Positions 49,011 to 63,642 of a stretch of 64,000 nt of DNA are shown piece after piece (position 1 is the first letter of the stretch; the number at the start of each line of letters is the position of its first letter). The notes under the pieces were generated by a model, which was not told where the DNA came from, made no database searches, and was given only the letters and a program-made list of their open reading frames with translations. Made by a program: the position numbers and the translations under genes. The DNA is from Paralvinella palmiformis. Its lineage: Eukaryota > Annelida > Polychaeta > Terebellida > Alvinellidae. The stretch is from positions 659,001 through 723,000 of the forward strand of contig JAODUP010000142.1 in the NCBI GenBank assembly GCA_025642065.1, in the 5' to 3' direction.

Positions 49011-50166
49011 TCTGTGTATTTCTCATGATTACCGAGACAAATAACAATAAAGAAGATCAGATAATGGACCAAAACTTCATTAATGATGATTTCGGCTTTT
49101 AAATTTAAGACTTATTTTTATCACCTTAGAAATCAAAGAAATATGCTTTGCTAATATGTAATTGTCCTCCTAACCGTATTTACCTTTCAGCAATGGATTG
49201 ATTGAATTATTTGAACAAAATCAACTGACTATTCACCTGAAAGTATTTACAATGACTTCTCACTTCTTATGAAATGCTTGTTTCTATTATTATTAATAAA
49301 ATAATAATTATGATAGGACTACGTGAAGGTTTGGATATTGTTATTTATTATTAATTAAATATAATTACTATTATTTTATTATTATAGAAAATACTAAAGG
49401 TGTTGCATCATGATGCTGTTTATGAACACGACCAGACAGAAGGACTTTGATGCTCATAATTATTATCTCAGAGGTGTTCTTATAAAGGCATTTGGCTGGA
49501 GGTGACACCATCTAATCATACCGTCCCACAACAATCAGTCCATATATATCCAATTAGTATTAATGCAGCCCCCCCAGCACAGACCTATAGACTGGGGCCA
49601 CTCTAATTATCAACACATCATCAACGGCCGACCGACATAGTGGTGTCTGGCCTAGCAGAACAATAAGTGAACACTGAACGGCGAATGTGATTATTACCCG
49701 ACGTCAGAGATCCCTGTTTAGTCGTCGTCTTATCGAATCTGAAGGAACGCCATCAAGCATGATGAACGTTTATATATGACAGGACGTGATCGATGTCAAG
49801 TGGGTGTCCGAGATTAGGGGGTAGGGATGTAGTCTTTGTTGAGATATCCCTGAATGAGGAACGTCCTAGCCGTAAGACTTTCTCTTTGATGAACGCATCC
49901 ATCATATGGTCTAGGGTTGGAGCCAGATGGATGGATGTTCACCAAGAGAACTGTGAACAGTCCGATTAAGACTGGTCGATTAAGACTGGTCGTTATCGGT
50001 AGCAAATTGTTGCCACTGTGTGAGGTATAGTTAGGAATGTCAACGTCAAAAGGTCAGCGGAAACAAGTCAAGGTTAGGTTGATAAACAAGTAGAAACTAA
50101 GCCACAGGCTGGTAAATTACTGAGTAGAAACGTATGTGCATGAGATTTGGCTAGTATTTTGGTCAA

Positions 50167-50337
50167 AGTTGATGATTGATGTTTTACGGCCACTTTTGTG
50201 CACATGGTAGGCTAAATCGGACGAGCGACCTCCAAAGGTAATCAAGCAAAGTCAAGGATGAAACAACCTTCAGATTCGAACACAGGTGGTAGTGATCTGT
50301 GGTCCAACATGCTACCGCTAGACCATGGAGGCACCCC
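50167..50337 (-). repeat. tRNA-derived SINE (type A), full length
   Basis: Best-preserved copy. The minus strand reads GGTGCCTCCATGGTCTAGCG, an A-box-like TGGTCTAGCGGTAGC, the B-box TGTTCGAATCTG, and ends GGCCGTAAAACATCAATCATC. About 170 bp long. Fragments of the same 3' end lie at 53940-54015 and 59180-59256. Confidence 0.85.
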
Positions 50338-50529
50338 TTTTGGTCCAAGATATAGTTATCTAAAATATATGCAAGGACATCTTGAAGTTTTCCAGTCCTT
50401 TTGCTTGAAAGATTCTTCTTTAATTGTACTTATCTGATGTTCTGGCTATCAGTGTATTATGCCCGACTATCAGCTTATCCCCATCCTCTCTTTTGAGGGG
50501 GTGGGAATGAGTGTGTGTGTGTGTGAGCA

Positions 50530-50650
50530 GTTTGTTAGCCTCAACACAGGTAAGCCCTGAGGCATATGGCCAACAAGCAACTTCCCAGGTAAAGATCACA
50601 CAAATCCAGGTACGAGTCAAATTCTAACCCACAACTTGAAGGTTTACACC
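50530..50650 (-). repeat. tRNA-derived SINE (type B)
   Basis: Minus strand AAACCTTCAAGTTGTGGG, degraded B-box, then ACCTGGATTTGTGTGATC, aligned with the copy at 6640-6775. Confidence 0.5.
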
Positions 50651-51098
50651 CTTTTTGCGTGGTGGGAAACAAAGAGAAGTCACACATTACAAATTTACAA
50701 ACATGAGATAATTTAGTACTTCTATATGGAACTGTACCGACCCATTTAGATATAATAGTAAATGGTCTTTTATTTATCACTATAGTACAACTTAATACCG
50801 ATGTGTCAAATGAGTATATTTGAGGTAATTTTGGGGGGATGGGGGGGGGGGCGTTATTTGATGTATGATTGAGTGGTATAAGCATTAAGATAAAACTTTT
50901 CCAGTAGTAGTCGTCACAGTTTCAGCTCTCATGATAGTGGAATAAGTAAAAATACTTTAATTGGCACTAAAATATAAACATAATTACAGATCATACATGT
51001 GTAAATAGCCTTTTTTGGGTAATTATGTAAATACATTATTTGTTTCTAACATTGAAAATTTCTATCATGTTTACCCTAAATATAGGGCTGAATTATGG

Positions 51099-51136
<38 letters not shown>

Positions 51137-51482
51137 GTGAATCCTGAAACAACACTGATTGACGGTCTTCAAGTTACCACAACACTAAAATGGGCTCTCT
51201 CTTATATATATCATACACACGTACCCCCAAACAATTTATGTAGGTTGGTGGAGGTATGGTGAGACCTGTCTTAGTAGGAAAAATCCCTATCCTGAAATCG
51301 GTTTCTTGATTAATAATGAAGATGTGGTAATCTTGAATTATGGTTCTTTGTATCACTTCACCACAAATCTCTACCAAACAGTGACAGACACATTTCACTA
51401 GAGCCGAAACAAGTGAAAATTACTCAAGCTATTTGGGCAAAGTAAAAAATTCTAATTTTCTACTATCACATTTAAATGCATG

Positions 51483-51484
<2 letters not shown>

Positions 51485-51555
<71 letters not shown>
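51485..51555. repeat. (CA)n(CT)n compound microsatellite
   Basis: CA run followed directly by a CT run; TGAC-type repeats follow at 51757-51801 and a CA run at 52088-52118. Confidence 0.95.
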
Positions 51556-51558
<3 letters not shown>

Positions 51559-51809
51559 ACTCACCAAACACAACCAAGTACTGACGCAATCATTTACTCA
51601 CTCACACCCAACAATTCATCCTTCAGGGCCTATTCGTTTACCAACAGTTCTCCCCAATTAAAATGCAGTGGATAGATTTAAAACTTAGAGTGTTACCTGT
51701 GTTTAGGAGTTGTTTCTCTAGGTATTTACCTCTCAACTATATGTCCGAGGGGTGTGTGACTGACTGACTAACTGACTCACTGACTAACTGACTGACTGAC
51801 TCTCATATT

Positions 51810-54043
51810 ACACCCAACCACCCACTAACCCACACCATACACCTACCCACTACAATAAACCACACACCAATCTACAAAGGTCAAGAGATCAAGCCAGTTA
51901 CTAATGTCAACAAGGCATCCTACTGATACACAACGAAGGTTGGTCACACCATGACGACGACGATGATGCTGACCATGATGACGACGACTGATCTACCAGA
52001 CAGGACATTGGCTAACTGCCAGTGTCAGTGTCTGATCAATATTAACCGGCTTCCTAGCTTCACTAATATTATGACAGCTGGCTAACACCCCCCCACACAC
52101 ACACACACACACACACACGGCGACGAGCCGCTCGCGGCTCACTCTCACACTTCATAACAATGATCCGTTCACTAGAAGCAATGCTTCTCTTTGCCGGGGA
52201 GCCGTTAGCATGAGTCTGTAGTCACCGAATTTGTTAATAGTACCAACAAATGTCATATATGTATATTTTATGTGGCTGGGACGTTGCTTCAGCAATGTGT
52301 GCACGCATGCATACACGTGCATATGTGGGTGTATAAATGTGTGAATAACGCAATATCTGCACGACATGATAAAGCCCTGGACGACATAACAATTGCATAA
52401 CGTAACGTGTACCACAATTGTGATACTGACATGGTATATAATATCTAAACCTAGTAGGATTCATGTAATATTGATGATTGTGTCATGATGGTAGCTATGA
52501 GGTAATAAGCTACAGCATACTGTCAATCATATATATTTACAATATACTACCATTATGAAAACATCACTTTAGGTACAGACAGACCAGACCCTATGCACAA
52601 AATCGGACATGTTTTTCAAAACAGAATTGTGCAGCGCGTGAAAAGACAGTAAAACTGAGAATCATATATAAAACCCGTGAACGTTTAAATCAGGGGACAG
52701 AATCCACAGCAGGGGCTGTACATGCTGAGACAAGTAGTACCTCGCATCTATTCAATCATAATGTGTGTGTGTGACAAGCAGATAAAATGCTCCCATTTTA
52801 GGACCATTTAAACAAAGATATGAGACAAGTATCTAGCTTACCAGGCCAACATTTTTTCCTCATTTTTAATAAAAAGACAATATTGTGCTCTGGTTTAGTG
52901 ACATTCCAAGAAGGGTGCTATTAGATACCCCCGGGATAGCTGTAGTAACAGCACCTGCTGGTAGTCGCCTAATCATGTAAGCGCTAACGGTTTGAACATG
53001 GTAGCTGAGCCGTATCAAGTATTTGACTAGAATGAATTATGTGCTTAGAATCCCTAGAATTGGCAGTCAAAAATAGTATATTCCATGGGGAGTTCACACA
53101 TGACCACTGGCTTGTAAGTTGTAGGGGAGCACTCCTGTATCTGTCATACGTTGGTGCATCCCGGACCAGATATTCAAGTCACAATTTGAATCCCTGGTGT
53201 GCCTGTGAGAATGATTCATTCATTCATTCTACTGTACTCTACTAATCCATTGATAACGAGGGGGGGGGGTGAGGGTGGAGGGGAAAAACAAACAAGTCCT
53301 ACCCTAACAAGAATGCGTAATGTGGGGGGTGAGAGGGAGGAGAGAGAAAACATGCTGGAAAATAATAAGGGATTGGATGGGTGTTCACATATCTCAGTTG
53401 TCAATTAGGCGATTGTGTCAAAATAAAATGTTGTTTCATCGTCATTTGTGGTAAAAGTTTCTAAGAAACCGTCCCCTTATACACTTCTCAATGGATTCAC
53501 ACTGATCACAAGAATGCCCTTAGGAACAAAAAACGCGGGAACCCGCCGATCTGCGTGGAATTCTCACCCCAGAAAGTCAACAGAGCTGTTAAGTACTAGA
53601 TTTATCTTTATAAAAACTAAAAACCCATATAATCTGATATGATAGTATTCTAATCTTTTTCTCACACCTCACAAACTTTGGTGGCAAATTACAGTGTACT
53701 AACACAGACCTGTGATCCATTTAAATAAGTACTTTAAAATGTGAATCTATTAATCAATTTGCCACTGCGGTGAATAGAGGAAATCTTCAAACAAACAAAA
53801 TATATACTAGTTTTCGACGTCTTTAGTAGAGACTTAATATTTTAATACAAGTATTCCACGCTGCGTTATAACAGTGGCTGGCAGTTATTTGTTAGTTACA
53901 GATGTTACATTTGAATGTAAACATCTCTGACTTCGACTCATTACATTTGGAGGTCGCTTGGACAATTTAGCCTACTATGTGCATACAAGTGGCCGTAAAA
54001 CATCAATCATCATCAGATTTGAATGTAAAAGAAAATAGCTAAA

Positions 54044-54079
<36 letters not shown>

Positions 54080-55737
54080 ACGCTTAAGTGGATTACCATG
54101 TTGTTAATATAATAAAGATGTCATTAAGAAACTGTGCCGGTCTTGCCAGCTTTCAACATTCTATAGACTGGCATATAGAATACGTGACCTAGTAGTTGTA
54201 GAAAGTGAAAATAAATATGTGTCAGATTTACACTCCAGCAGCAGAATGATGATTATGGCGATGTACTGGACACTTCAATATCAGGATTAGAACCTGTGTA
54301 GTACCCTGTATTAGTGGGATGTTTCCCTAGAGGCAGTCGATCGTTTGGGCAAGGTATGACCAGCGCCGGGGTTAAACAGAGAACTCATTCACACATTGGG
54401 GATGTGTTCTAAAACAATCATATTCAAGCGCCACTGGCTACTTATTTACTGTTTTATGGAATCATTTCTTCCATATTTTATAATGACTAGTTGGACCTAA
54501 ACCTGACCAGATGATGGCCCCAACGTAACTGTGCCAAACAAAAAAAAGATAATCATTAGTAATGCGTCAACAACTGGAACAAGCCAAACATTAAGCAAAG
54601 TTCTATGTTTACATAATATATTGAACTAGTCGAGTTCAAGTACAGGGACTTTTATATTATAAGTTGTTTTTAATCACTCACTGCCTGTTCATCAATAGGT
54701 TAAGTAACTGATGACCTTCCAGGTTCAGTCATATGGCTTTAATCAAAGAAGAATACACAACTCCTAACAGGTGATGACTACATATTCTTTGGACTGTGAT
54801 GGCTTACTGATAACATGATGAACTAAAAAAAATGGGAAGCTGTGAGTTCAAATCTACTAAGCAGCTGCTCACCTATCATGTATTTAGTGGTTCATTCGGT
54901 CTACTATCGGAAATTTGGCAGATTAAATGCCTTAACAAGTTGTGCAGGTATCTTTCTAACTCTTCGTTGAGTTGTTTAGACCCGGTGTTAGTCATATCTC
55001 GGATATAATGACCTAGAGGCGTCTGCATAGGGAAACAAATAACATTAATTCTGAACTCTCAGTAATGGAGGTGTTGATGTGGGGTTTCTGGTCAGGCTCC
55101 TGAGGTGTTCATCACCCCTAAACATTTTCACTACTGAGCCCGTTTACCAACAGTTCATTTCCGAGTTGATAATTGGACATATTCCCCAAACATAAACCGT
55201 ATAGTTTGCTTTAAAATAATTTTATCTTATTGGGTTTAACTGGCATTTGATAAGTTGTTGTCTGTGAACTGATATTGTGGATGTTGTTGTTAAGTATTCA
55301 AACCGTTCTGTGTGGAGTACAAGTTACAGCTAGTAATAATAATAGTAATAATAACTTTTTAAGTGATGAGAGTATCAATGACTCTATTAAAGTTATGAAA
55401 TTTATAAAAATAAATAAACCACTGCATAAATATTATTGATCATTTACAAATGAACATCAGGTGTCACTGAACGCCCACCTCTCTAAGTATATGGCCCTTT
55501 AAATTATGTTACAAGTCTCACCATCACAGCTCACCATCACGTGACGGGAAGTAAAGAGGAACTCTCTTTTCAATCAGCTGCCCTATGACAAAGGTCATCT
55601 GGTACAAAGAGGATATAGCACCAACTTGCGGCGCTGACAAGCCACTACTCAGACGACCAATAATGACTGGGATTACACCTGGCACCAAATATTTTAGTTA
55701 ATAACAGAGAGGGAACTAGAATACTATAAAGATAGTA

Positions 55738-55794
<57 letters not shown>

Positions 55795-57180
55795 TACACT
55801 AATTTGGGTAACACAAACAAAGCACACACACGTTAATTATAAACGGCCACTGAGCAAAACGTCATTGATACAACATACAAGTAGCTCAAATTAGGTATAT
55901 CACAAAAGACATGATACCTTTGAGCTATGACTGATATACTATGGACACGCCCATTATAACTGCGAATAAAGGAAAGTCTTCTCTTAATACACTACACAAC
56001 CTGAGGTCATGTAGATCCTTAATACAGCATACTATACATTCCAATATGACACGTTCTATTCTGTACGTACTATTATTGCAACTTATTATCATAAACAAGA
56101 TGAACGTGAGGGTGGGTAACTGATGCTGGTCACCTGTAAGAGAATTAAAACAGTAGTAATACTTGTTAATGCTAAGGGTTTTGGATCTGATTTTGAAAAT
56201 GTAATTTTACACAAAGCAGTCTTGGAAATTCCGTTGAAAAATCACCAGACACCTGGGGGCTGGCAAGTATTAAAAGTTGTTAGCAGACTGGCTTAGCCAG
56301 AAATGAAGGTTTTGCGCATGCAAAAAACAAAACAGAGTGTGCAGAAAAAAAGTAGTAGGATTACTTGCACGTTAAAGTAGTCGTATTTTTAGAAAACTAG
56401 CCGTGCAAAACACGGCTGGCTGGCTAGGCCTATGGTTGTCAGCCCTGATGAAGAGTTGCTGGCCCGGGTTCGACAAGAGAATATTAGCAGCCCAGAAATT
56501 GCAAAGCAACAGCTGGACAGGCAAGAAAACAGTTGGGCGTGGTGTATACACTAAAGATACTAATACACGGAAAAAGACAGCAAAATAGTTTATCCTTTAT
56601 GCACGATGGGGTGAATAAATTATAAATATGAATGGAAATGGTTACAAATGTAGGTGTGACGAGGTTAAGAAAAGGGTGAAATAGCCCTAGAAAAGGCCAG
56701 AGTTGAAGTCAGCAACTAATCCATGACGCAAACTTGTGACATCTTCAGCCCTCTAAATTCAGAGGACTTTCATGTAGATGGTTGGTGATCAGACATCACC
56801 ATTAGCACTAATTAAATTGTAGATAAAATTTCGTTGCTTATACTAGTTATAGCAAATGGTACGAATTGATTACACATATGCAAGACTGCTGATTATTCAG
56901 CTGAAGGGATTTTCTTCTGAATAACTTTAGATTACACTTCTTGTATTAATTAATGGCACATTTCAGCTGACTCTTGTATAATGTGGTGTGTAATTTATAC
57001 AAAACCACAACATCATCCTTAGGACATATGACAATAGAAAAACAAGTCAGATGGCTACTTTGAGATGCCCCAAGTAATTCAGTTGTGACTTTATTTGATG
57101 GAAGTTTACAGAAGAGAAACTAGAAGCTTCCTCAATCATATGAATAAACAGATTATCTACTCTTAGACTAAAGATAAAAA
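51810..57180. other. Non-coding stretch, probably intron or intergenic
   Basis: No coding region supported on either strand. Holds TA runs, a G-rich tract at 53258-53345, one SINE-A fragment and a weak tRNA-like sequence with GGGTTCGACAAG at about 56466-56477. Confidence 0.4.
53940..54015 (+). repeat. SINE type A, 3' fragment
   Basis: TTTGGAGGTCGCTTGGACAA, then GTGGCCGTAAAACATCAATC and an ATC tail; 5' truncated. Confidence 0.75.
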
Positions 57181-57183
57181 ATC

Positions 57184-57240
57184 ATACACTTAAGATCACA
57201 CAGTTTAAGTAATACTTAAACTGTGTGATCTTAACTGTAT
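57184..57240. repeat. Near-perfect palindrome
   Basis: 57190-57211 is the exact inverse of 57213-57234 around a single A at 57212 (arm starts TTAAGATCACACAG). After one mismatch the pairing continues five more bases on each side. It would extrude as a 22-28 bp hairpin. Confidence 0.9.
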
Positions 57241-58817
57241 AATAAGTAATTTTTCTCTTGATATGTTACTATGTATTTCTTGTTATTCTTTGTATTACTT
57301 TCTTCCTCTTGGATGTCTTCTTGTCTCACAGAATACATCTAGTGGTCTGTTTTTAGATCACATGGACAGGTTTGTCTATCTACATCTATAATGATATAAG
57401 TTACACTTCAGGTCACGTAAGCACAATATTAGTAGATGTTCATTATTCAGTTTGGATTATCAGTCTTTTTATTCAGATTCTCATTTCCTGATTATTAAAA
57501 TATTAAAATATCATTTGTTATATATTTTAATATGTAATATGAATACATACACAACTATAGCAATAATGGCTCTATGTTAAATTGATTAAATCTTGAGAAA
57601 AATGCATGCCAGTGTTTAACAAAACAAGCTGATGGTTTGATATGCATTCACCTACCCACCACAACAGCTTAACACCACACTATAGCTCTCTCGTTATTAG
57701 TATTATAAGCAAGTCACCATTCTGGCCAAATATAATCAAACCAACACACACACACACACTGAGATCACAGAGTGATAGTATCAATGGCTATCTATATAAG
57801 ATCTTACTATAGAGAACCATGTGAATGACATGGACAAGTATTGGTGGACCAGTGCCATTATCGTGTCAGACTTAGTAAAGATATGACTCATTTCAGTTGA
57901 TATTAGTCCAGTGTAGTCACTGAACACCCCCCCCGCCCTACTTCCACTCCCACCCACATAATATGCTATGACGTGCCACATTTGTGGGACTTAACAGCAT
58001 TCAAACAAAGTTTAGGCATCAAAGGAATCAATGCTGATGTGACAATGTACAGTGACAAAAATAATATGGGTCAAGTACAGTATCACTGGAATATATTTTA
58101 AACTATAAAAACATCGACCACTCACTTGAGGAGTACGTATTTGTTTTATTAAACCACTGATCAACTGAAACCTTTTTGTAATTACAACATTAACTGTATT
58201 TTTAATTCCAACTTGTCAATTGACATATTTAATCTCAATGAATGGATAAGTAGCTTTGCACATCTAATGAGGCATAAATATGTATAATGATAGATAACAT
58301 CAGAGGAAGCCAGCTTATTTATAATCAATGTTCAATAATTATTATACAACAACATTGTTTTAGTAGCATTTTGGGGGAAAGTATAACCTAAATATAAATG
58401 GGAATAAATCCACAAATAAAAGCACATTCATTAACAGACGTTGCTGGACAATTTTTTTATAAGATGTATTATTTAGAATAAAAACAAACTCTTAAACAAT
58501 TCGGAAGAGAAACTATCCAACTTGTTGTTAACATCAGTTTTACTGATATATGATAGGCCACGCTACCCGCTTGGCCATACAGATGCCACCATAAACAAGG
58601 AAAGTACTTTATGACATAAATATTACAGCATGATGGATAGCTAACCGTCTCTCAGTACACACTATATTAGCTCTATCAGCCATATTACTAAATGTGTACA
58701 TTACAGTAAAAGCTAATAGGGTTTCCTCCATAAAATGGTAATTGTTTGTCTGGCTGATGATGGCTTACATGATGGTTCCTAGGGGGCAAGTGGTAATTAA
58801 CGGAGTGATTCATGCCA

Positions 58818-58859
<42 letters not shown>

Positions 58860-59042
58860 CCGGCTGCCTACAGTGGCTAGTGTGGCGACATACTGACACA
58901 CAAGGAAAATATAATAATTATTGGATTATTATAAATTTATATGTTACGTTCTTCAGTGTAGTGGTTCTTATGGGAAGTTTATGCATCATAACTTGACTGT
59001 GCAATAGGAGGCACCAGAAATGACAAGCATACTGCTAGTCTG

Positions 59043-59080
<38 letters not shown>

Positions 59081-59179
59081 CAAATCAGAGTTGGGGGACC
59101 AATGATGATTAGCCATATGTCAGTTTCAGTGTATAAAAAGCTGATATTTTGGAATTCAGTCCCCTGATGAATCAAGCAT

Positions 59180-59256
59180 ATCACCTTTGGAGGTCACTCA
59201 GTCCATTTAGCTTACCATGTGGACAAATGTGGCCATAAAACATCAATCATCATCAT
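59180..59256 (+). repeat. SINE type A, 3' fragment
   Basis: TTTGGAGGTCACTCAGTCCA, then GTGGCCATAAAACATCAATC and ATC tail; 5' truncated, same junction region as the 53.94 kb copy. Confidence 0.75.
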
Positions 59257-60098
59257 TCTTATTATATATATTCCAACTTTGTTTTATAACAACAAAAATT
59301 AATAACCTTTAGTACCTGGATTATTACTATTATTTTTTACTATTCTGTCATAAAACCTTCATCTCAACATAGGTTTCAAGTCTGCCATAATACATACATA
59401 ACTCCAATATTTCCACAAGGAAATAAACTGTAAAATTAACTTGTAAGTCCATCATCCTATAAATATATGGTTAATTATGGCCTAAAACTGTTCATTATAT
59501 GACGACTTTGCTGGTGTTAGTTGCTAATTGCAATTAAATAAATTAGCTGAATGTTAAAATAATGATATCACAATTGTTTAAAAAGTAACCGTCTTCTGTC
59601 TTATTTAAATTAGCCTATTTATAATATTTATTGATCAGTGTAAAACAGCTTAAAGTAAGTCAAGTTCAATAAAGCACCATATAAAGTAATATTATTATTA
59701 TTATTATATGTAACTCAATGCCCACAGTTGCATCAGGATATTATCAATTGGCAACAGAATAAAATAAGTGTTGAATGTTGTTTTTTGTGGGGGTTTTTTT
59801 TTTTGGGGGGGGGGTTAATAGGTCACAAGTGGAACATAATCTCCAGTGATGAACCCACTCCCAAAAAACAAACAAATGATCAGATGAAACACCCCACAAA
59901 GATAAGTCTACAGCAGACTGTTCCAATTACAACAAGGTTAACAAAAATTGGTCTGTCTGGAAAAGAAATGATATTGGTTACCTGTATAAAGCCAGTGGAA
60001 TCTCCACAGATATACATTGTACAAACTGGAAATAAAGATCATCTATCCATTCATATAGCAACAATCTCAGGCCCCATAAAGTCCATATATTGCTGAAT

Positions 60099-60148
<50 letters not shown>

Positions 60149-60524
60149 CAAATGCTTTTTATATATATATACTTACAAACCTTTTGTCATATTGACAACT
60201 TGAGTTAACAGGGAGTGATAGAAGATGGGAGCAAAACACTGATTAACAATAGCACCAAGTAGAATACAACAGACAGGACATCGTTTACCATTACTGATAA
60301 TAAACGGCTCAATTATATAACACTTGATAAACGTGATGGTATTAACTTAACCTGGAGCTAACCACAACATACATTAAACATATTTTCGTAAAACTGATCT
60401 AAAGTGGCAATGAGCCAGCAATATCCGGAATGACATAACCTAACACCACACAACAATGACAACTAATTTCAGACAGGGAGATGAGTTAATTAACTGGCAG
60501 CATTACCATACACATCCCAACGGC

Positions 60525-60612
60525 TCACGCTGTGGCTCAGTGGTGCACGAGAACGTGAGAGGTTCCTGTCTTTCAAATCCACCAAACTCCCCCCACTGAG
60601 CTTCTGCTCCAC
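60525..60612 (+). repeat. tRNA-like sequence, probable SINE head
   Basis: TGTGGCTCAGTGGTGCACG contains a perfect A-box core TGGCTCAGTGG. About 40 bases later TCTTTCAAATCCACC resembles a B box. Single copy in the window; could also be a tRNA pseudogene. Confidence 0.45.
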
Positions 60613-61064
60613 TCCAGAGCAGAAATGATGGATTGCTGTGCATTACGCATCCATAATTGACAAACGTAGAAGTAAGGTGCTACCAAAAGAGTTTTGAAAG
60701 ATGACAGCAAATTGTACAGCCCCATGAACCAAAGGTGCTCAAAATATCAGACGGTCAAAACGTTAAGTCCTTAGACCAAACGAAGAAAATAATTTAAGAA
60801 TATTACAAAATTAACCAAAACGGTTCCATCTCTATCCAGAGAAACCTCAACTGTTACCGGAGTGACACCAGGTAAACATCTCAGCTCACCCATTACTTAG
60901 ATGGAGTTCGGATTCTGGACATAACCTTCAGTAAGCTTGATATGTCCGTTAATCATTTAACACCCAGAAAATAATATCAGTTTTTTGGTACATTTATTTC
61001 ACTGTAAATAAATGATTTCTGATACTTTAAAGTAGAGATAACATTTAAGAGGTTTTAAAAACTT

Positions 61065-61065
61065 C

Positions 61066-61109
<44 letters not shown>

Positions 61110-61110
61110 C
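61065..61110. repeat. (AATC)n microsatellite
   Basis: About eleven AATC units followed by a short CA run. Confidence 0.9.
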
Positions 61111-61799
61111 ACACACACCTAGAATAATATGCTAATACATCAATACTGAAAATGACTCTAATTTAAGATGAAATAAAATTAACCTAATAGCATTGCATAA
61201 GCTGATAATTATCTAATATATTATTCAGATAATGAATGTTATAAAATACATAAGATAATGGGTGAATTAACAGATGCTACATTTGGATTATCCATTACAA
61301 TATCAGATTTCAGACACACATGATTTATTTGCTATGTGATCTCTAGTGTAATTAGACTGTCTTTCTATCATTATCTGGGATAATTCTAGTTCTTTACATG
61401 TGAGCTAATTTTGTATTGGCACCAATGACACCCTAATAAACGATAAAAACTATAACTAACAAATGGCAGAACAAAATATGCATGAAATGTATTAAGGTAA
61501 TACATCAACATCTAAACTAACGGCACAACCTCAGTATCATGACTCAGTGTCATGTTTTTATAGTAACTGATAATCACTGTGTTTAAAAATAATTCTCAGT
61601 ACATCCTTAACTATCCATTATTAGACCGAATTAATTATGCCTAAAAATGTGTAGGACGCACAAGCTGGCAGGAAAAATCTATGGATTAATTTCCTGTTTC
61701 CAATTTATCTGCCTACATGCGAGTACAGGCATTGGTCATTATACTACTACAACTCCTAGCAATTATGGCTCTAGAGGAAACCAACATCTCTCTTAATAT

Positions 61800-61853
<54 letters not shown>

Positions 61854-63058
61854 TACCTAACGCTATTTAAGTGGGCACTAGTACACTATTCTATATTCAG
61901 ACAGTAAAGACAGACAACACAACTGTCTGATTATATATATATATATATATATATATTCTAGGAGTAAGCATATCGTGGAGCGCTAGAGGGATTCTACACA
62001 TTTAAGCAGTCAACTAACTATCATCTCAACAATTAGGTGGCCATTAAATTAAGAGATATTTATAAAGCTGTGTGTCAATAACACTCCATAGCACTGAGTG
62101 TAAACACCTCTTGATAGGACGCCTTACAAATGCAGCGCTGTCATAATAAGAACATCTTCAACAAATTAAAAAATCATGGTTGTACACTGATTATATATAT
62201 AAATATATATATATATATAGGTCATGCTATATAAATTCACTCAGCCCTTAATTGATCACTGTCAGGGATGATAACCATTAAATGTGGATTATATACCTAC
62301 AGTTAGTAAATACTAATGTATAGAAGACCAGGGGAACACTAGCCTACATGTAGGCCTCATAATGGCTCTATACCATTGGGGAAACACTCCAAACTAGTAA
62401 AGGCTTTAGCTCAAGCTACAGTGCAACGCCCTTAGAACAGATGATATGTAATATGGCTTTGAACAGATGATAGACATAAAAGGCCGCTATATATAATAAA
62501 TCTGGCAAAAGAAATGAATCTGGCACACATGATGAACGTCAGAACTATTGACATAGCACAATCACTTATGTAGCTTCCAGTTATCAGCAGGATCAGTCTG
62601 GTCTACATACCACAACAAGACCCTGTTATCAGTATGGTTACAGTCTACCCTTTTGTTTAATATCCTCTTTTTCTATAACACACGCCATTCAGTTATAAAT
62701 AGAAGAGAACAAATCTTCTAAATAATGAAAGATGTAGACTTGTGTAGATAACAAGATACATTTCAAATATTCAGTAAATTGTGGTGAGGTGCTGAAAGAC
62801 CATAATAATTAAATAATAATAATAATAATAAGCCAGATTTAATCAAGTGCTATAATGAACAGAAGCTAATCAAGGACACCACATAGTAAGACTTTATTAA
62901 ATCTGCATAGTAATAATATTAACAACAATGTTTTAACAGAAAGAGACAGTCAAATATAAGAATGTCCTGATAATTTTGAATAAATATTGAAAGACAGATA
63001 TTACTTATTCCGAAAACGTAACTTTTTTGTAACCTTCAAGAACAGTTATTCACAAGTT

Positions 63059-63154
63059 CACTTCTGTACAAGAGGTAAGTTAAATGGACAGCATGAACTC
63101 CAAAATAAATGTGGTAGATTTGAAAGATGAAACACCCTTCAGAAATGGAGGCAC
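63059..63154 (-). repeat. SINE type A, internally deleted
   Basis: Carries the head GGGTGCCTCCATTTCTGAAG fused directly to the GGGTGTTTCATCTTTC body; the tRNA body with A and B boxes is missing. Confidence 0.6.
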
Positions 63155-63609
63155 CCTAAATTATTATGATAAACAATCCATCAGTACATATGACGTAGTT
63201 GGCAAACAATGTACAATCTATGAGTGGGAATCTTCGGTTGTGTAGGCAATTATATATCCTTATTGTACTTATGTGAATTTAAAATTATTTGGAATTATAT
63301 TTACTAATTCCATAAATAGTAAAAAAAGATTTCCATGTCCTAAATTTGGTCTTAATGTTCTGAGAAGCAAACTCATCCTGGCAAATCAGGAATCAAGCTC
63401 CATCAAGTGTCAAGATTTCAACATTTGTATTCGCTTACATTACTGATGGCGATGTGCTTCTATGTGGTTCTATTGAAAATTATACTGTAAATAGGAAATA
63501 AATAAATCTTAATAAAACTGATGCTTGAAAGAATCAGTCTACAATCCATTAAATTATTTATAGCTGATCAACGAATTGTTTTGTCCTTCGAAGAACACCA
63601 CTCTCAGAC

Positions 63610-63642
<33 letters not shown>

